This document shows positions 45,001 to 52,646 of a DNA stretch of 64,000 nucleotides, one piece after another (the first letter of the stretch is position 1; every line of letters begins with the position of its first letter). The notes beneath the pieces are model-generated. The model was not told where the DNA came from. It worked only from the letters and a program-made list of their open reading frames with translations, and did no database searches. Source of the DNA: Criblamydia sequanensis CRIB-18. GTDB taxonomy: Bacteria > Chlamydiota > Chlamydiia > Chlamydiales > Criblamydiaceae. The stretch lies in NCBI RefSeq assembly GCF_000750955.1, contig NZ_CCEJ010000008.1:1-64000 (forward strand), in the 5' to 3' direction. The position numbers and the translations under genes were made by a program.

Positions 45001-46077
45001 AGCCCAACAAATGATTTAGAAAATGACCCAGCGCTTGTTTTCGATATTAAAAAGCCTCTTCCCGGCAGTAAAGAACCTCATGCTTACTACATTAAGAAAG
45101 AGTTTTATACTAAAGAAAATCTAGACGAAGGAATGAGAGTTTTTAATCTTAACTGCGCAGTCTGTCATGGAAAAGATGCCGATGGACGAGGTACTCGATC
45201 AGTTGCCATGGAAGAAGCTAAGCCTCGTATGCTGACCAACCTCAATTGGATTGAAAGTAGAGATGATCTAAGACTACTTAGATCCATAAAATATGGGGTT
45301 CAAGGAACTTCTATGACACCCTGGGGTGATCAAACGAGTTCTCTTCAACGCCTCCAGCTTGTGATGTACATAAGGTCTCTTTCTCAAGAAGCAAAGCAAC
45401 GTCAGAAATTGACGCGTTTGATTTATGAAATTTATGATAGTACCATCCTTGCAACAGAGGAAGTCCGCTCCAAAGAATACCCGCTTCTTGAGGAAGGCAA
45501 GGCAAAAAAAGAATTAGCGAGCCAAGAAATTCAAAAAATTCTTTCAGACATCGCAACAGGCAAAGAAAATAAACAAGCCCTTGTTGAAGCCTATGAAAAA
45601 GAACTTGAACTAACGAAAGAAAATCAGCTTCTTGACCAAAAAGACAAGGTCTACAAGCAATTTATTCAGAATTTAAAGAAGGAAAGAAAGGCGGTTAATG
45701 AACTCGGCCTTCAAATAATAGCCTTAAACAATACAGAACTTTCTCAAGAATATTTTAACTGGTTAGAGACCCACAGAGGCCGCTATCAATTCAAAGAGAA
45801 AACTCTTCTTGTTTCCGAAGAAAACCAATCTTTAAAAAAAGATAAGTCAGAAGAAATTTTAATTAAGGGAATCGATAAGGAAATTTCAAGCCTGGAAATC
45901 GAATTAAAAGGGCAACAAGGACGGCTTAGGTCTTCTCTTCAAGAAGAGCGGATTCAGGAAATCAATGCTAAAATATCCCAAATGAAAAAGCTTAAAATGA
46001 GACTTTTGACCACATTTCGCGATGTTAGCGAATTAGAAAGCCAAGAAAGACAACTTATTGAATCGATCACACCTTAA
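42055..46077 (+). CDS. Large heptaheme cytochrome c subunit
   Basis: 1340 aa. One N-terminal membrane helix (res ~12-30) anchors a large periplasmic protein with seven CxxCH sites at C83, C206, C282, C493, C609, C832 and C1034. The last two have mono-heme cytochrome c (CccA-like) surroundings with 'GRG..S' / 'GTPMPPWG' and 'GTSMTPWG' Met-ligand loops. Between hemes are helical, charged spacer regions, and the last ~210 residues are Lys/Glu-rich and probably coiled coil, without heme. Its place between cytochrome b and CcoN suggests it replaces cytochrome c1 and the mobile cytochrome c, wiring the bc part directly to the oxidase. Reading frame is uninterrupted over 4 kb. Confidence 0.88.
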   Translation: MSRNRGNLYQWFLIVLGLLTTALFGVFLYREIFPEYKIYQNDYVALEEFRSTYSGQPVPAFKEGVKQIVIERADKGPPLIDRCTSCHVALQFEHFSKTKIEKDINGNIVLDPDGIPVKVPNENYVFAKLDQKINELKDPAVLQNLEKEGNNSEVKKRLNEAQALESLKTAKVDGKTYQIDKVLSMHPLIGREVRPFEFHPIEEYGCTSCHNGNGRGLTTEKAHGPVFDGQYDPSHSGMKPRFLESDLANDPKFATVFNDRPDDSLLFMTTPLYVGGVIEAKCVQCHKTSLDTFKSALDTTEYLLNRKAGQKDAVYKSYLEEIHAFNKLVDLKTSLAKVGLEKTKTSIQDLIKSETLGDKELSEAQANLNFLKSFAKTEEAEQNIDEKLSKKINNPKLLAQLILDLKDKSPSEKTKIVETFLNKNLNDNSRGLLFAKLAALNIEDELLKHVSESTSKISSFVQNERNINGLETSVDLLTKTYAKGRSLFISQGCYACHRIAGLSRSGVGPELTYEGNKYPWFVKESIVWPQADLATSTMPNMRMDHDELEALTTFLLAQTGKRKHESDTEYKVQIQEWESGKKKAWEMAIAPDQIDSIDFGMTVFATEGCAACHRLKGFESNVGFSAQKEDNKDLLDSQINRFRTLFPEDLAGSEIVLALENHQKEIDSLLIDNAKPLGILDRIEKSHPGTISSFYSNFKYADRSKNTFFKEKIANSKNDKEKEIWELRKKNWHKRINRVLLAYIEQYGLGRLIGPRPNWSGIYRTDEWLMSHFKNPSAEIARSIMPVFPFDDTKFYALTKMLDVLAIKNRDEVHQIWEANGFNPEVAYEIHCAQCHGPFLQGNGPVSAWIYPIPKNLRNPLFLKNLTKQQALQSIVHGVHGTPMPPWGEVGSDKPNDGIPVLSQNQSKQLVDWLFSTLSGGTGTATGEEGEIPKWEYGPEDVIKDLKREGRPLKGKKPEIKPTPLSFNKAGFGLNFLSLIQTSPTNDLENDPALVFDIKKPLPGSKEPHAYYIKKEFYTKENLDEGMRVFNLNCAVCHGKDADGRGTRSVAMEEAKPRMLTNLNWIESRDDLRLLRSIKYGVQGTSMTPWGDQTSSLQRLQLVMYIRSLSQEAKQRQKLTRLIYEIYDSTILATEEVRSKEYPLLEEGKAKKELASQEIQKILSDIATGKENKQALVEAYEKELELTKENQLLDQKDKVYKQFIQNLKKERKAVNELGLQIIALNNTELSQEYFNWLETHRGRYQFKEKTLLVSEENQSLKKDKSEEILIKGIDKEISSLEIELKGQQGRLRSSLQEERIQEINAKISQMKKLKMRLLTTFRDVSELESQERQLIESITP

Positions 46078-46086
46078 GGATTATAA

Positions 46087-47520
46087 ATGATACAAGAAAG
46101 ATACAATGATCTTCCGGCCAAACTCTACATTTATCCGGCTGTCTTTTTTCTATGGGTCGGGATGGCTTTTGGTGTATTTATAGCCTTTAATGGATTTACC
46201 TACCCTGACTATTTTCAGGGGGAATATTTGCATTTTGGAAGAGTTCGTCCGGTTCATGTAGGCCATGTCACCCTTCTTTGGCTTTTATCTGTCAACGTTG
46301 GTTTAATTCTGTATTTTGTTCCGAGGCTGTGCGGTGTTTCTCTTTGGAATCCCACTTTAGGGGCGGTTTCAGCAGCTCTTTGGTGGACGGGATTAATTAT
46401 TGGCATATATTCTTATCCTTTTGGAACGAATTACGGCTGGGAATATGCCGAGCTTCCTAATTGGGTTTCATTTATTCCGGTAAAAACCCTGTTTACAGCA
46501 GCCTGGCTTATGGTGGTTGCAAACGTTCTTATGACCATCGCTAAAAGACGCTATGAAAAAATGTATGTTTCTCTTTGGTACACCATGGGGACGATGATTT
46601 GGACAACGTTTACCTATATTATCGGAAGCTGGCTTCTCTATTTTGTTCCAGGAGGGATCTCCAGGGTGAATTTAAACTTCTTTTACGTACACAATCTTGT
46701 AGGTTTGATATTCACCCCGATGGGCCTTGCCATCGCATATTATGCTCTTCCAAAACTATCAGGAAGACCTATTTATAGCCACCGTATGTCTATGATAGGT
46801 TTTTGGTCTATCGCCTTTGTTTACGCTTGGATTGGCACGCATCACATTATTCACGGCCCCATGACCCAGTGGCTCCAGAGTATATCCATCGTTTTTTCGA
46901 TTTGGCTCTTTATTCCGGTTTTCACAGTCGTTGAAAATCTTTTTTTCACACTGAAAAGCGACTGGAAAAAATATGTGGAGAGCGCCCCCATCAGATTCCT
47001 TATGATGGGTAATATTTTTTACCTTCTGACTTGTATTCAAGGACCTTTAATGGCCTTAAGGAACGTGAATGAAATCACCTCTAAAACTGATTGGGTGATC
47101 GGCCACTCTCATATTTCATTATATGCAACATTTACTTTTTTTGCGACGGCCGGCATTTATCAAGCCCTTCCTCATTTAACCGGAAAGCCACTTTTCTCAA
47201 ACCGTATGGCCAATTGGCATTTTACCTTGAGTTTGTTCGGGAGCTTGCCTTTTATCCTCCCTTTATGGGTCGGAGGTTTTTTTCAAGGGATGCTTTGGGC
47301 TACATGGGCAAATGGTTCTACTTATGCCGAATTCCATAATAATTTAACGCAAATGACATTTGTTGATACTATAGCTGAAATGCATCCTTGGTGGACCATG
47401 AGATTAATTGGCGGTGTTATTATTCTTTTCGCCAACTTAATTTTTGTAACCAATGTTTTCAATACGATTATCCTAAAACCCAGGATTTCTGTGCATGAAC
47501 CAAAGCAGGCTGCCGTATGA
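46087..47520 (+). CDS. ccoN: cbb3-type cytochrome c oxidase subunit I (CcoN)
   Basis: 477 aa, twelve membrane spans, the oxygen-reducing subunit with heme b, heme b3 and CuB. Histidines expected as ligands: 'VHVGHVTLLWLL' (low-spin heme), 'FFYVHNLVGLIF' (CuB), 'WIGTHHIIHG' (CuB pair) and 'IGHSHISLYATF' (both hemes). The Tyr of cbb3 enzymes would lie in helix VII. cbb3 oxidases have high oxygen affinity and suit micro-oxic conditions, such as inside a host vacuole. Its stop overlaps the ccoO start by 4 bp. Confidence 0.95.
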   Translation: MIQERYNDLPAKLYIYPAVFFLWVGMAFGVFIAFNGFTYPDYFQGEYLHFGRVRPVHVGHVTLLWLLSVNVGLILYFVPRLCGVSLWNPTLGAVSAALWWTGLIIGIYSYPFGTNYGWEYAELPNWVSFIPVKTLFTAAWLMVVANVLMTIAKRRYEKMYVSLWYTMGTMIWTTFTYIIGSWLLYFVPGGISRVNLNFFYVHNLVGLIFTPMGLAIAYYALPKLSGRPIYSHRMSMIGFWSIAFVYAWIGTHHIIHGPMTQWLQSISIVFSIWLFIPVFTVVENLFFTLKSDWKKYVESAPIRFLMMGNIFYLLTCIQGPLMALRNVNEITSKTDWVIGHSHISLYATFTFFATAGIYQALPHLTGKPLFSNRMANWHFTLSLFGSLPFILPLWVGGFFQGMLWATWANGSTYAEFHNNLTQMTFVDTIAEMHPWWTMRLIGGVIILFANLIFVTNVFNTIILKPRISVHEPKQAAV

Positions 47521-48776
47521 GTGATAATCCGAATTTTATGAGTAATGTTGAAAAATCGGCATTGTATACTTTTATAATGGCGTTTCTTCTCTTTTTTTCA
47601 GCTCTCTTAGTTGTTATTATTATCCCCAATTATATGACAGATCCAAGTTGGATAGAGCCTTCTAGCATCTATCAAAAACAGATGTATGAAATTTCTGACC
47701 CTAATGTCTACATTTCAAGTTCTACAAAAAAAACAGCGGACATACAGACTGTCTATCACTTGAAAGAGGGTTTTTCTTTAATTGCGTTTCAAGAGACCGA
47801 TACAATAAAGATTTTAGCTGATGATGAGCTATCCAAATTTATCACAAAAAAAGAAGACCCTCAATTAAAGCTGACAAGCGAGATACTGCTATTAAGAAAC
47901 CCGAGTGAAAGTCTGCAAGCCAAAACGAAAGAAATAAAAAATGAGCTAAAAGATAAATGGGCAGCAGATCATAGTGAAAGTGATTTCCCCCCCGATTTCC
48001 TTGTTTTTGAATTATATAGGCCTCCCGCTAAAGAAGTCTTTGCGCTAGGTGGCTCCTCAGTTTTCCTTGAAAACTGGGTGGATGAGGGTAAGTTTGTTCT
48101 TTTAAATAGCGAGGCCTCTCATCCATACCATAAGGATCATGGCGTAATCTATATTAATAACCCAATTGAGTACCGCGTTAAACGCTACAAATTTGGGCCG
48201 GATGAAGGCTGGACTTATCATCCCGAGGGAAATTCTATTTCCTCTTTAGAAGAATTAAAAAGCCATGAGCTAGGTTTTCTATCAAGAAAAGAGCTGATTG
48301 AACTTGGCGAGCATATTTACTCTATTGAAGGGTGCTGGTACTGCCATACTGACCAAACAAGAACCCTTGTTCAAGATACAGTTTTAAACGGTTCTGAATC
48401 CTACCCGGCTCCGCCATCCTCTCCTAATGAATACATTTATCAAACGATTACTTTTCCCGGCACAAAACGTAACGGCCCGGACATGTCAAGGGTTGGTGTA
48501 AAAAGGCCCAGTAGAGACTGGCATAAATCTCACTTTTGGTCTCCCAAAACAGAAAGTCCGGGATCTATTATGCCTGCGTTTCAACATTTTTTTGATAACG
48601 ATCCTAGAGGAACTAACCCGACTGCCATCGGTGTTCCTAATTATAAGTTTGAAGCTATTTTTCAGTACTTGATGACAAAAGGCACAAGGATCACACCGCC
48701 GACTGAAGCTTGGTGGCTAGGTAAAGATCCGGTTCGAACGATCGATATCATTGAAGGAAGAGGGCATTTGCCATGA
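47517..48776 (+). CDS. ccoO: CcoO-like mono-heme cytochrome c subunit II, enlarged
   Basis: 419 aa, about twice a normal CcoO. One membrane helix at ~18-38 (YTFIMAFLLFFSALLVVIII). The heme site 'EGCWYCHTDQTR' (C273) is the characteristic CcoO/FixO motif (GC..CH.q), followed by 'GPDMSRVG' and the distal Met in 'PGSIMPAF'. Between membrane anchor and heme lies an extra ~200-residue periplasmic domain of unknown fold, including 'DFLVFELYRPPAKEVFALGGSS'. That insert may dock the heptaheme protein. Overlaps neighbours by 4 bp on both sides. Confidence 0.88.
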   Translation: MSDNPNFMSNVEKSALYTFIMAFLLFFSALLVVIIIPNYMTDPSWIEPSSIYQKQMYEISDPNVYISSSTKKTADIQTVYHLKEGFSLIAFQETDTIKILADDELSKFITKKEDPQLKLTSEILLLRNPSESLQAKTKEIKNELKDKWAADHSESDFPPDFLVFELYRPPAKEVFALGGSSVFLENWVDEGKFVLLNSEASHPYHKDHGVIYINNPIEYRVKRYKFGPDEGWTYHPEGNSISSLEELKSHELGFLSRKELIELGEHIYSIEGCWYCHTDQTRTLVQDTVLNGSESYPAPPSSPNEYIYQTITFPGTKRNGPDMSRVGVKRPSRDWHKSHFWSPKTESPGSIMPAFQHFFDNDPRGTNPTAIGVPNYKFEAIFQYLMTKGTRITPPTEAWWLGKDPVRTIDIIEGRGHLP

Positions 48777-48964
48777 CGTTATCTGGCGACGATGCCGGCT
48801 TTTTCGGAACGCTTGTAGCCATAAGCTTTATGGTGGCTTCCTTTATAGGGGCCTTCATCATTTTTATATTGCTTTGGAGAAATGGCAAGCTTAACTTTGA
48901 TGAGGAAGCTGCAAACCTAATGCTTGAAGAACCTTTTAAGGATGGAGACTCAAATGAAAGATGA
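48773..48964 (+). CDS. ccoQ: CcoQ-like small membrane subunit
   Basis: 63 aa with one membrane helix (res ~10-35, GTLVAISFMVASFIGAFIIFILLW) and an acidic tail, the size and position of CcoQ/FixQ, a small stabilising subunit of cbb3 oxidase. No strong sequence signature exists for this family, so the call rests on order (N-O-Q-P) and topology. Starts within the ccoO stop (ATGA) and overlaps the next gene by 11 bp. Confidence 0.6.
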   Translation: MTLSGDDAGFFGTLVAISFMVASFIGAFIIFILLWRNGKLNFDEEAANLMLEEPFKDGDSNER

Positions 48965-49247
48965 ACACCATGAACTAGACCATTACGCCGAAAACATCAC
49001 ATCAGCCCACGGAAAGGTCCCGAAACGTCTTTTGATTCTTTATGGTGTGCTGCCTATATGGGGCATTATCACCTTTATAATCTTCTGGAATGGCTCATGG
49101 GGATGGTTAGATCGCGGTTACTGGAATCAATTGCAAAGGGCTGCTAATACAACGTTTCCCTACATCAACACAAGCGCTCTTAGAACCCCTGAAACAATCT
49201 CCCAAGATAAAAATCTTGATTCAAAAACTAAAGAGGAAAACTTTTGA
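48954..49247 (+). CDS. ccoP: Short CcoP-like subunit lacking heme domains
   Basis: 97 aa from the ATG at 48954 (GGAG 9 nt upstream). It resembles only the N-terminal membrane part of CcoP: a polar start 'DEHHELDHYAENITSAHGKVPKRLLILYG' region, one membrane helix with 'IWGIITFIIFWNGSWGWLDR', then a short tail. There is no CxxCH, whereas a normal CcoP carries two hemes c over ~300 aa. The reading frame ends cleanly, with a terminator ~120 bp on, so this looks like a stable short form and not a recent break. The heptaheme subunit probably does the electron delivery instead. Confidence 0.7.
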   Translation: MKDEHHELDHYAENITSAHGKVPKRLLILYGVLPIWGIITFIIFWNGSWGWLDRGYWNQLQRAANTTFPYINTSALRTPETISQDKNLDSKTKEENF

Positions 49248-49368
49248 CCGATGGCCATTTTTCTTGATTCCAATAGCTTAAGTCACCCGCGTCAATCTTG
49301 GGGTAAACACCCCTTATTCCAAAATAATTAGAACCCTAGAAAGACCGATCGCCCTCTTGAAAAGATAG

Positions 49369-49437
49369 TTGCCGCTAAAGTTCAATTGGTAAATTTAGCT
49401 TTCTCTTTCGTTGAACTTATCAATTCGGCAATTTTTT
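49369..49437 (+). terminator. Terminator of the respiratory operon
   Basis: TTGCCG (49369-49374) pairs with CGGCAA (49426-49431) and AAGTTCAA (49378-49385) with TTGAACTT (49411-49418), with a run of six T immediately after. Lies ~120 bp past the last cco gene. Confidence 0.75.
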
Positions 49438-49446
49438 AATTCATTC

Positions 49447-49584
49447 TTACGAAACTTTTTTGATTTGCTTACCAGCATTCAATTTTTTGGCAGCTTTTCT
49501 ATCTCTTTGACTTGGAGCTTTTTCTTGGGAATGAAGCCAAGAAGAATTAAATGCTATTGGCTCTTCATTTAAGAAGGCCCCCAT
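49447..49584 (-). CDS. Possible 45-aa small basic protein
   Basis: ATG 49584 to TAA 49447. The peptide (starts MGAFLNEEPIAFNSSWLHSQ) is polar with a Lys/Arg-rich second half (QRDRKAAKKLNAGKQIKK). No clear ribosome site and no family recognised. It sits in the 426-bp gap between the oxidase operon and the hexapeptide-repeat gene, on the same strand as the latter. Other than this candidate and the terminator I see nothing in the gap. Weakly supported. Confidence 0.25.
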   Translation of the reverse strand: MGAFLNEEPIAFNSSWLHSQEKAPSQRDRKAAKKLNAGKQIKKVS

Positions 49585-49673
49585 TTCGATAGCTTAAAAA
49601 ACCCCATTAAATTCGATCTAAGCCATTTTTAGAGAATTTAGGTATCTAAACCGGTAAAACCTTAGTTATCGCG

Positions 49674-50450
49674 TTAAACAGGCTTAAATTCATTTCTTTT
49701 AATGAAAATATGATTTTCGGGAACGACACCGCAAACCGTTGAGTTTGGATAAGATTTCGCGTTTCTTAAAAAAATGGTTCCTGGGTTAGTTACGGTATTG
49801 CAACCGGTTTGAGCATCAGCGCCAAAAAAGGCTCCCATTTTCTTTAAGCCCGTTTCAAAGGTTTGATCTTGAGTGCGTACGCTAACTGCCGAGTGATCAA
49901 ATTTTAAATTCGCGCACTTAGTTCCGGCCCCGAGGTTCACATTTTCACCTAAAATAGAATCCCCGATATAAGCAAAGTGAGCCGCTTTTGCGTGGCTGCA
50001 AAAGATGGCATTTTTAACTTCGGTGGTGTGCCCGATGACCACTTTTTCACCCGCAATGACATCGCCGCGGATATAAGCGCCGTGTCTAATCTCAGAACCT
50101 CTACCGATGAAGCAGGGTCCTCTAATAAAAGCGCCGCTCTCAATGATGCAGTCCTCTTCTATTGAGATAGATTCCCTATTTTCAAGATAAACCCCATCCG
50201 GGATTTTTGATTTAATGTCGCCAAGGGGAAGCGTTAATAAAAAAGAATGAATTTCCGGCAGCAATTCCCACGGCCACTCAAAACGATCAAAGAAAGAGGT
50301 CAGGAAAGAATCCTTCTTTTGGAAGAGTTGTTGAGGTCTAAAAAAATTCACGAAGCGGCCCTTATGAACGACGATTTTCCCTGTATTTTCAAGGGATATC
50401 TTCTTTTTTTCAACAGTTAAAAGCAAGAGTTGTTTGCAATTTTTCCACAC
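49674..50450 (-). CDS. Left-handed beta-helix (hexapeptide repeat) acyl/nucleotidyl-transferase-like protein
   Basis: 258 aa. From residue ~85 on it is a left-handed beta-helix with hexapeptide repeats ('CIIESGAFIRGPCFIGRGSEIRHGAYIRGDVIAGEKVVIGHTTEVKNA' region), very like the C-terminal half of GlmU or related sugar-1-phosphate nucleotidyltransferases, with 'GDSILGENVNLGAGTKCANL' and 'GAFFGADAQTGCNTVTNPGT'. The N-terminal ~80 residues contain no nucleotidyltransferase motif (no GGxGTR). It is therefore an acyltransferase-like or a binding protein; substrate unknown. The start lies beside the DnaA-box-rich stretch. Confidence 0.75.
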   Translation of the reverse strand: MWKNCKQLLLLTVEKKKISLENTGKIVVHKGRFVNFFRPQQLFQKKDSFLTSFFDRFEWPWELLPEIHSFLLTLPLGDIKSKIPDGVYLENRESISIEEDCIIESGAFIRGPCFIGRGSEIRHGAYIRGDVIAGEKVVIGHTTEVKNAIFCSHAKAAHFAYIGDSILGENVNLGAGTKCANLKFDHSAVSVRTQDQTFETGLKKMGAFFGADAQTGCNTVTNPGTIFLRNAKSYPNSTVCGVVPENHIFIKRNEFKPV

Positions 50451-50965
50451 CTTTAAAAGAAGATATATTTTATCTATTTAATATTTCCTCTTCTTAAGTT
50501 GTTGTTAAATGTGTTCATATCTTCGCAAAGTTTATGGGGATCATTGACTTAAGATGAGAAAAATTGTGGATTAGTTGTTCGCTTTTTTAAGATAACCTCG
50601 AATTTATGACATAATCATAAAGAAAAAAAAGAGGAAACTGCTTGATTTTGTTGATAAAGTGACAAGTTATAAACAAAATTCCCGCAACGATTCCTTTTAA
50701 GAAATTTTCTTTTTTTTTCCTTTTTTTTCACACATGAACTGAAGAAGAATTCTATTATATTTATATTATCTCTTCTTCTTATCTTGTTGTGGGATTGTTC
50801 ATAAGGGGCTTTTTTTCCTCGAGCGCCTTTTGTTTATAGCTTGTTTATGAACCGTTCATTAATGTTCATTTGTTTTAAAAATTTTAAAACATTGAACAAG
50901 TTATCGTAAGTTATGAACAAAAGTATAACAATGAATGTTTGTGAATTTATTTTTTTAAAACCGTT
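50451..50965. other. oriC: Candidate chromosomal replication origin (oriC-like DnaA-box cluster)
   Basis: 515 bp without a gene between two minus-strand genes. It is very AT-rich and holds many 9-mers like the DnaA box TTATNNACA on either strand: TGTTGATAA at 50649-50657, TTATAAACA at 50667-50675, TGTTCATAA at 50796-50804, TTATGAACA at 50911-50919; and one-mismatch forms at 50512 (TGTTCATAT), 50565 (TGTGGATTA), 50831, 50842, 50845 and 50863. TTATGAACA/TGTTCATAA is the recurring version. Several long T/A tracts (around 50695-50730 and 50750-50770) could act as an unwinding element. No open frame of note. The box density is high but AT-rich DNA inflates such counts, and no dnaA gene is in view. 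Confidence 0.5.
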
Positions 50966-51670
50966 TTATAAACGCCAGTCTATAAGTGGTCTAGAAAGTT
51001 CATGAAAAATTTCATTGGTTTTTGAGAAAGGGCGGCTACCAAAGAATCCGCGATAAGCGGATAAGGGAGAAGGGTGGGCTGATTTAATAAGATAATGGTT
51101 CTTTACTTCTTTTTTATCCGATTGTTCTTTTGCAAGAAGACACTTATCCACTGCGTTTTTTCCCCACAAAATAAAAACGACCGGCTCATTTTTTTCATAA
51201 ACTTTAGAAAGAATGGCAGTTGTAAACAATTCCCATCCTCTCCCGAAATGGGATAGAGGTTTTGCTTCTTGAACTGTAAGCGTGGCATTAAGAAGAAGGA
51301 CGCCTTGTTCGGCCCATTTCCTTAAATAACCATTTTTAGGCTTTAAGATCCCAAGGTCGCTTTCTAGCTCCTTAAAAATATTTTGAAGAGAAGGCGGCTC
51401 TTTTATTCCTTCGGGAACGCTGAAAGAAAGCCCGTGAGCTTGGCCGGGACCATGATAGGGGTCTTGTCCGACAATTACGACACGAACCTTGGAATAGGGG
51501 GTATAATTAAGAGCGTTTAAGACATGCTCTTCCTTAGGATAAATAGGAACATTCCCTAAACGTTCTTTGTCGACAAAGTTAAGTAATTCTTTGAGATAAG
51601 GTTTTTCGATTTCGTCTTTAAGAACTTCAAGCCAACTTTTGTCGAGTCCTGAAAATATAGGGTGGTTCAT
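50966..51670 (-). CDS. ung: Uracil-DNA glycosylase
   Basis: 234 aa, family 1 UDG. Removes uracil from DNA as the first step of base excision repair. Motif 'VVIVGQDPYHGPGQAHGLSFSV' contains the catalytic Asp (GQDPYH); 'LLLNATLTV' supplies the uracil-binding Asn; 'SAHPSPLSAYRGFFGSRPF' the catalytic His and the Leu-type intercalation loop. Standard length. Divergent from the 88-aa gene at 51800. From memory, C. trachomatis ung (CT607) also has a tiny neighbour (CT606.1). Confidence 0.97.
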   Translation of the reverse strand: MNHPIFSGLDKSWLEVLKDEIEKPYLKELLNFVDKERLGNVPIYPKEEHVLNALNYTPYSKVRVVIVGQDPYHGPGQAHGLSFSVPEGIKEPPSLQNIFKELESDLGILKPKNGYLRKWAEQGVLLLNATLTVQEAKPLSHFGRGWELFTTAILSKVYEKNEPVVFILWGKNAVDKCLLAKEQSDKKEVKNHYLIKSAHPSPLSAYRGFFGSRPFSKTNEIFHELSRPLIDWRL

Positions 51671-51799
51671 AAACGCTCATATTTACTTAAGTGAAGAAAA
51701 GAAGTATAAAGACGATTCCTTTTTTTTAAACAGTAAAACCAATTGACCGTAAAGGCTTTTTTTCGCTAAAATTGCCCAAGTGACTTTTTACTAAAATGA

Positions 51800-52066
51800 A
51801 TGGGTTTAATGAAAAACATCGCCGAAAATAATCAGATTCGATTTAAAAATATTTCCCGCAAAAAAACCGGGATGTTTGTGAACTTTATAGTGACTGGCAT
51901 TCGCGGCGGGACAACTTATAACGCTTCGATTTCTGTCGACATGAATGCGGCGGAAGTAGATTTAAGCGACTCTCTTGAGAAGATTATTGATTCCTGTGCA
52001 AGGATCGCTTCTAAAGACATCAAAGAGCAGCCGAAATACCAATTTGAAGGCTTGCAGTCTATCTAA
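51800..52066 (+). CDS. Small conserved-type protein next to ung
   Basis: 88 aa, soluble, family not recognised with certainty. Core 'FVNFIVTGIRGGTTYNASISVDMNAAEVDLSDSLEKIIDSCARIASKDI' suggests a small alpha/beta domain: a strand pair followed by an amphipathic helix. Three ATGs cluster here; the one at 51800 and one at 51809 are in frame, and the choice between them is open. Position beside ung recalls chlamydial CT606.1. Eight bases before tRNA-Pro. Confidence 0.6.
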   Translation: MGLMKNIAENNQIRFKNISRKKTGMFVNFIVTGIRGGTTYNASISVDMNAAEVDLSDSLEKIIDSCARIASKDIKEQPKYQFEGLQSI

Positions 52067-52073
52067 TTTATAT

Positions 52074-52148
52074 CTGGGTGTAGCGCAGCTTGGCTAGCGC
52101 ACTTGCATGGGGTGCAAGGGGTCGGAGGTTCGAATCCTCTCACTCAGA
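52074..52148 (+). tRNA. tRNA-Pro (GGG)
   Basis: 75-nt cloverleaf: acceptor CTGGGTG/CACTCAG (C1-G72, as in bacterial tRNA-Pro), discriminator A, D-arm GCGC/GCGC, anticodon stem CTTGC/GCAAG with loop ATGGGGT giving anticodon GGG, variable loop GGGTC, T-arm GGAGG/CCTCT with TTCGAAT. Closely resembles E. coli tRNA-Pro. CCA is not encoded. Confidence 0.96.
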
Positions 52149-52232
52149 TTCTTTTCTCTCTAGGACTTATGAAGGCTTGACCGCTTTTCTTAAGTCCTTA
52201 TTTTTATCCCTTGTGCTATGTATTAAGAGGTA

Positions 52233-52646
52233 ATGCAACAAATGAACTATATCTCTGATTTCTTTCTCTTTATAGTTGCTACTCTTGCTGGCAACTGGCT
52301 CTGGCAATTATGGCTCGACAAACGAGAGGCAAAAATTCAGAAAGCCAAAACCCTAAAAGACTTCCTAGCAAAAATTCAATCCTGCATACTTGAACTTGAA
52401 TACAACGCAGCTCCCGGAATAGGTGGACCTAGGTCTCTTTTCAAACTAACTGCGCAAGAACAATTACTGCATTCTACAGAGGTCTCTCTTTTGGGCGAAG
52501 AACTTGCAAATTCGCTTAAACAATTAGTGATCGAGGCCGGTGTAGCTAACGGTGAATATTCGATGAAAGGCCCCGGTGGGGTTAAAGGAATGAGCAATCT
52601 CTTGAAAGCATCTCTTCAAAAGAAAAGTGAAGAACTCCAAACTTAG
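52233..52646 (+). CDS. Hypothetical protein with N-terminal membrane segment
   Basis: 137 aa (or 134 from the ATG at 52242, which has better spacing to GAGG). A hydrophobic stretch at ~8-28 (DFFLFIVATLAGNWLWQLWL) is followed by a charged helical region and a soluble part. No family recognised. Downstream, in the same frame, further sensible codons continue past three stop codons to about 52800 (… LPPSFSDLLMKINHWLEVN …), so the gene may be a shortened form of a longer protein or be followed by a decayed piece. Confidence 0.5.
   Translation: MQQMNYISDFFLFIVATLAGNWLWQLWLDKREAKIQKAKTLKDFLAKIQSCILELEYNAAPGIGGPRSLFKLTAQEQLLHSTEVSLLGEELANSLKQLVIEAGVANGEYSMKGPGGVKGMSNLLKASLQKKSEELQT

Noticed and set aside
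42055-46077. Heptaheme gene as an artefact of several joined cytochrome genes
   Set aside because: The frame is continuous for 1340 codons with one start and one stop and no internal ribosome site plus ATG that stands out.
49248-49673. Missing heme domains of CcoP beyond the short gene
   Set aside because: No CxxCH-encoding frame follows; a terminator ends the operon, so the short form is not simply a frameshift within this window.
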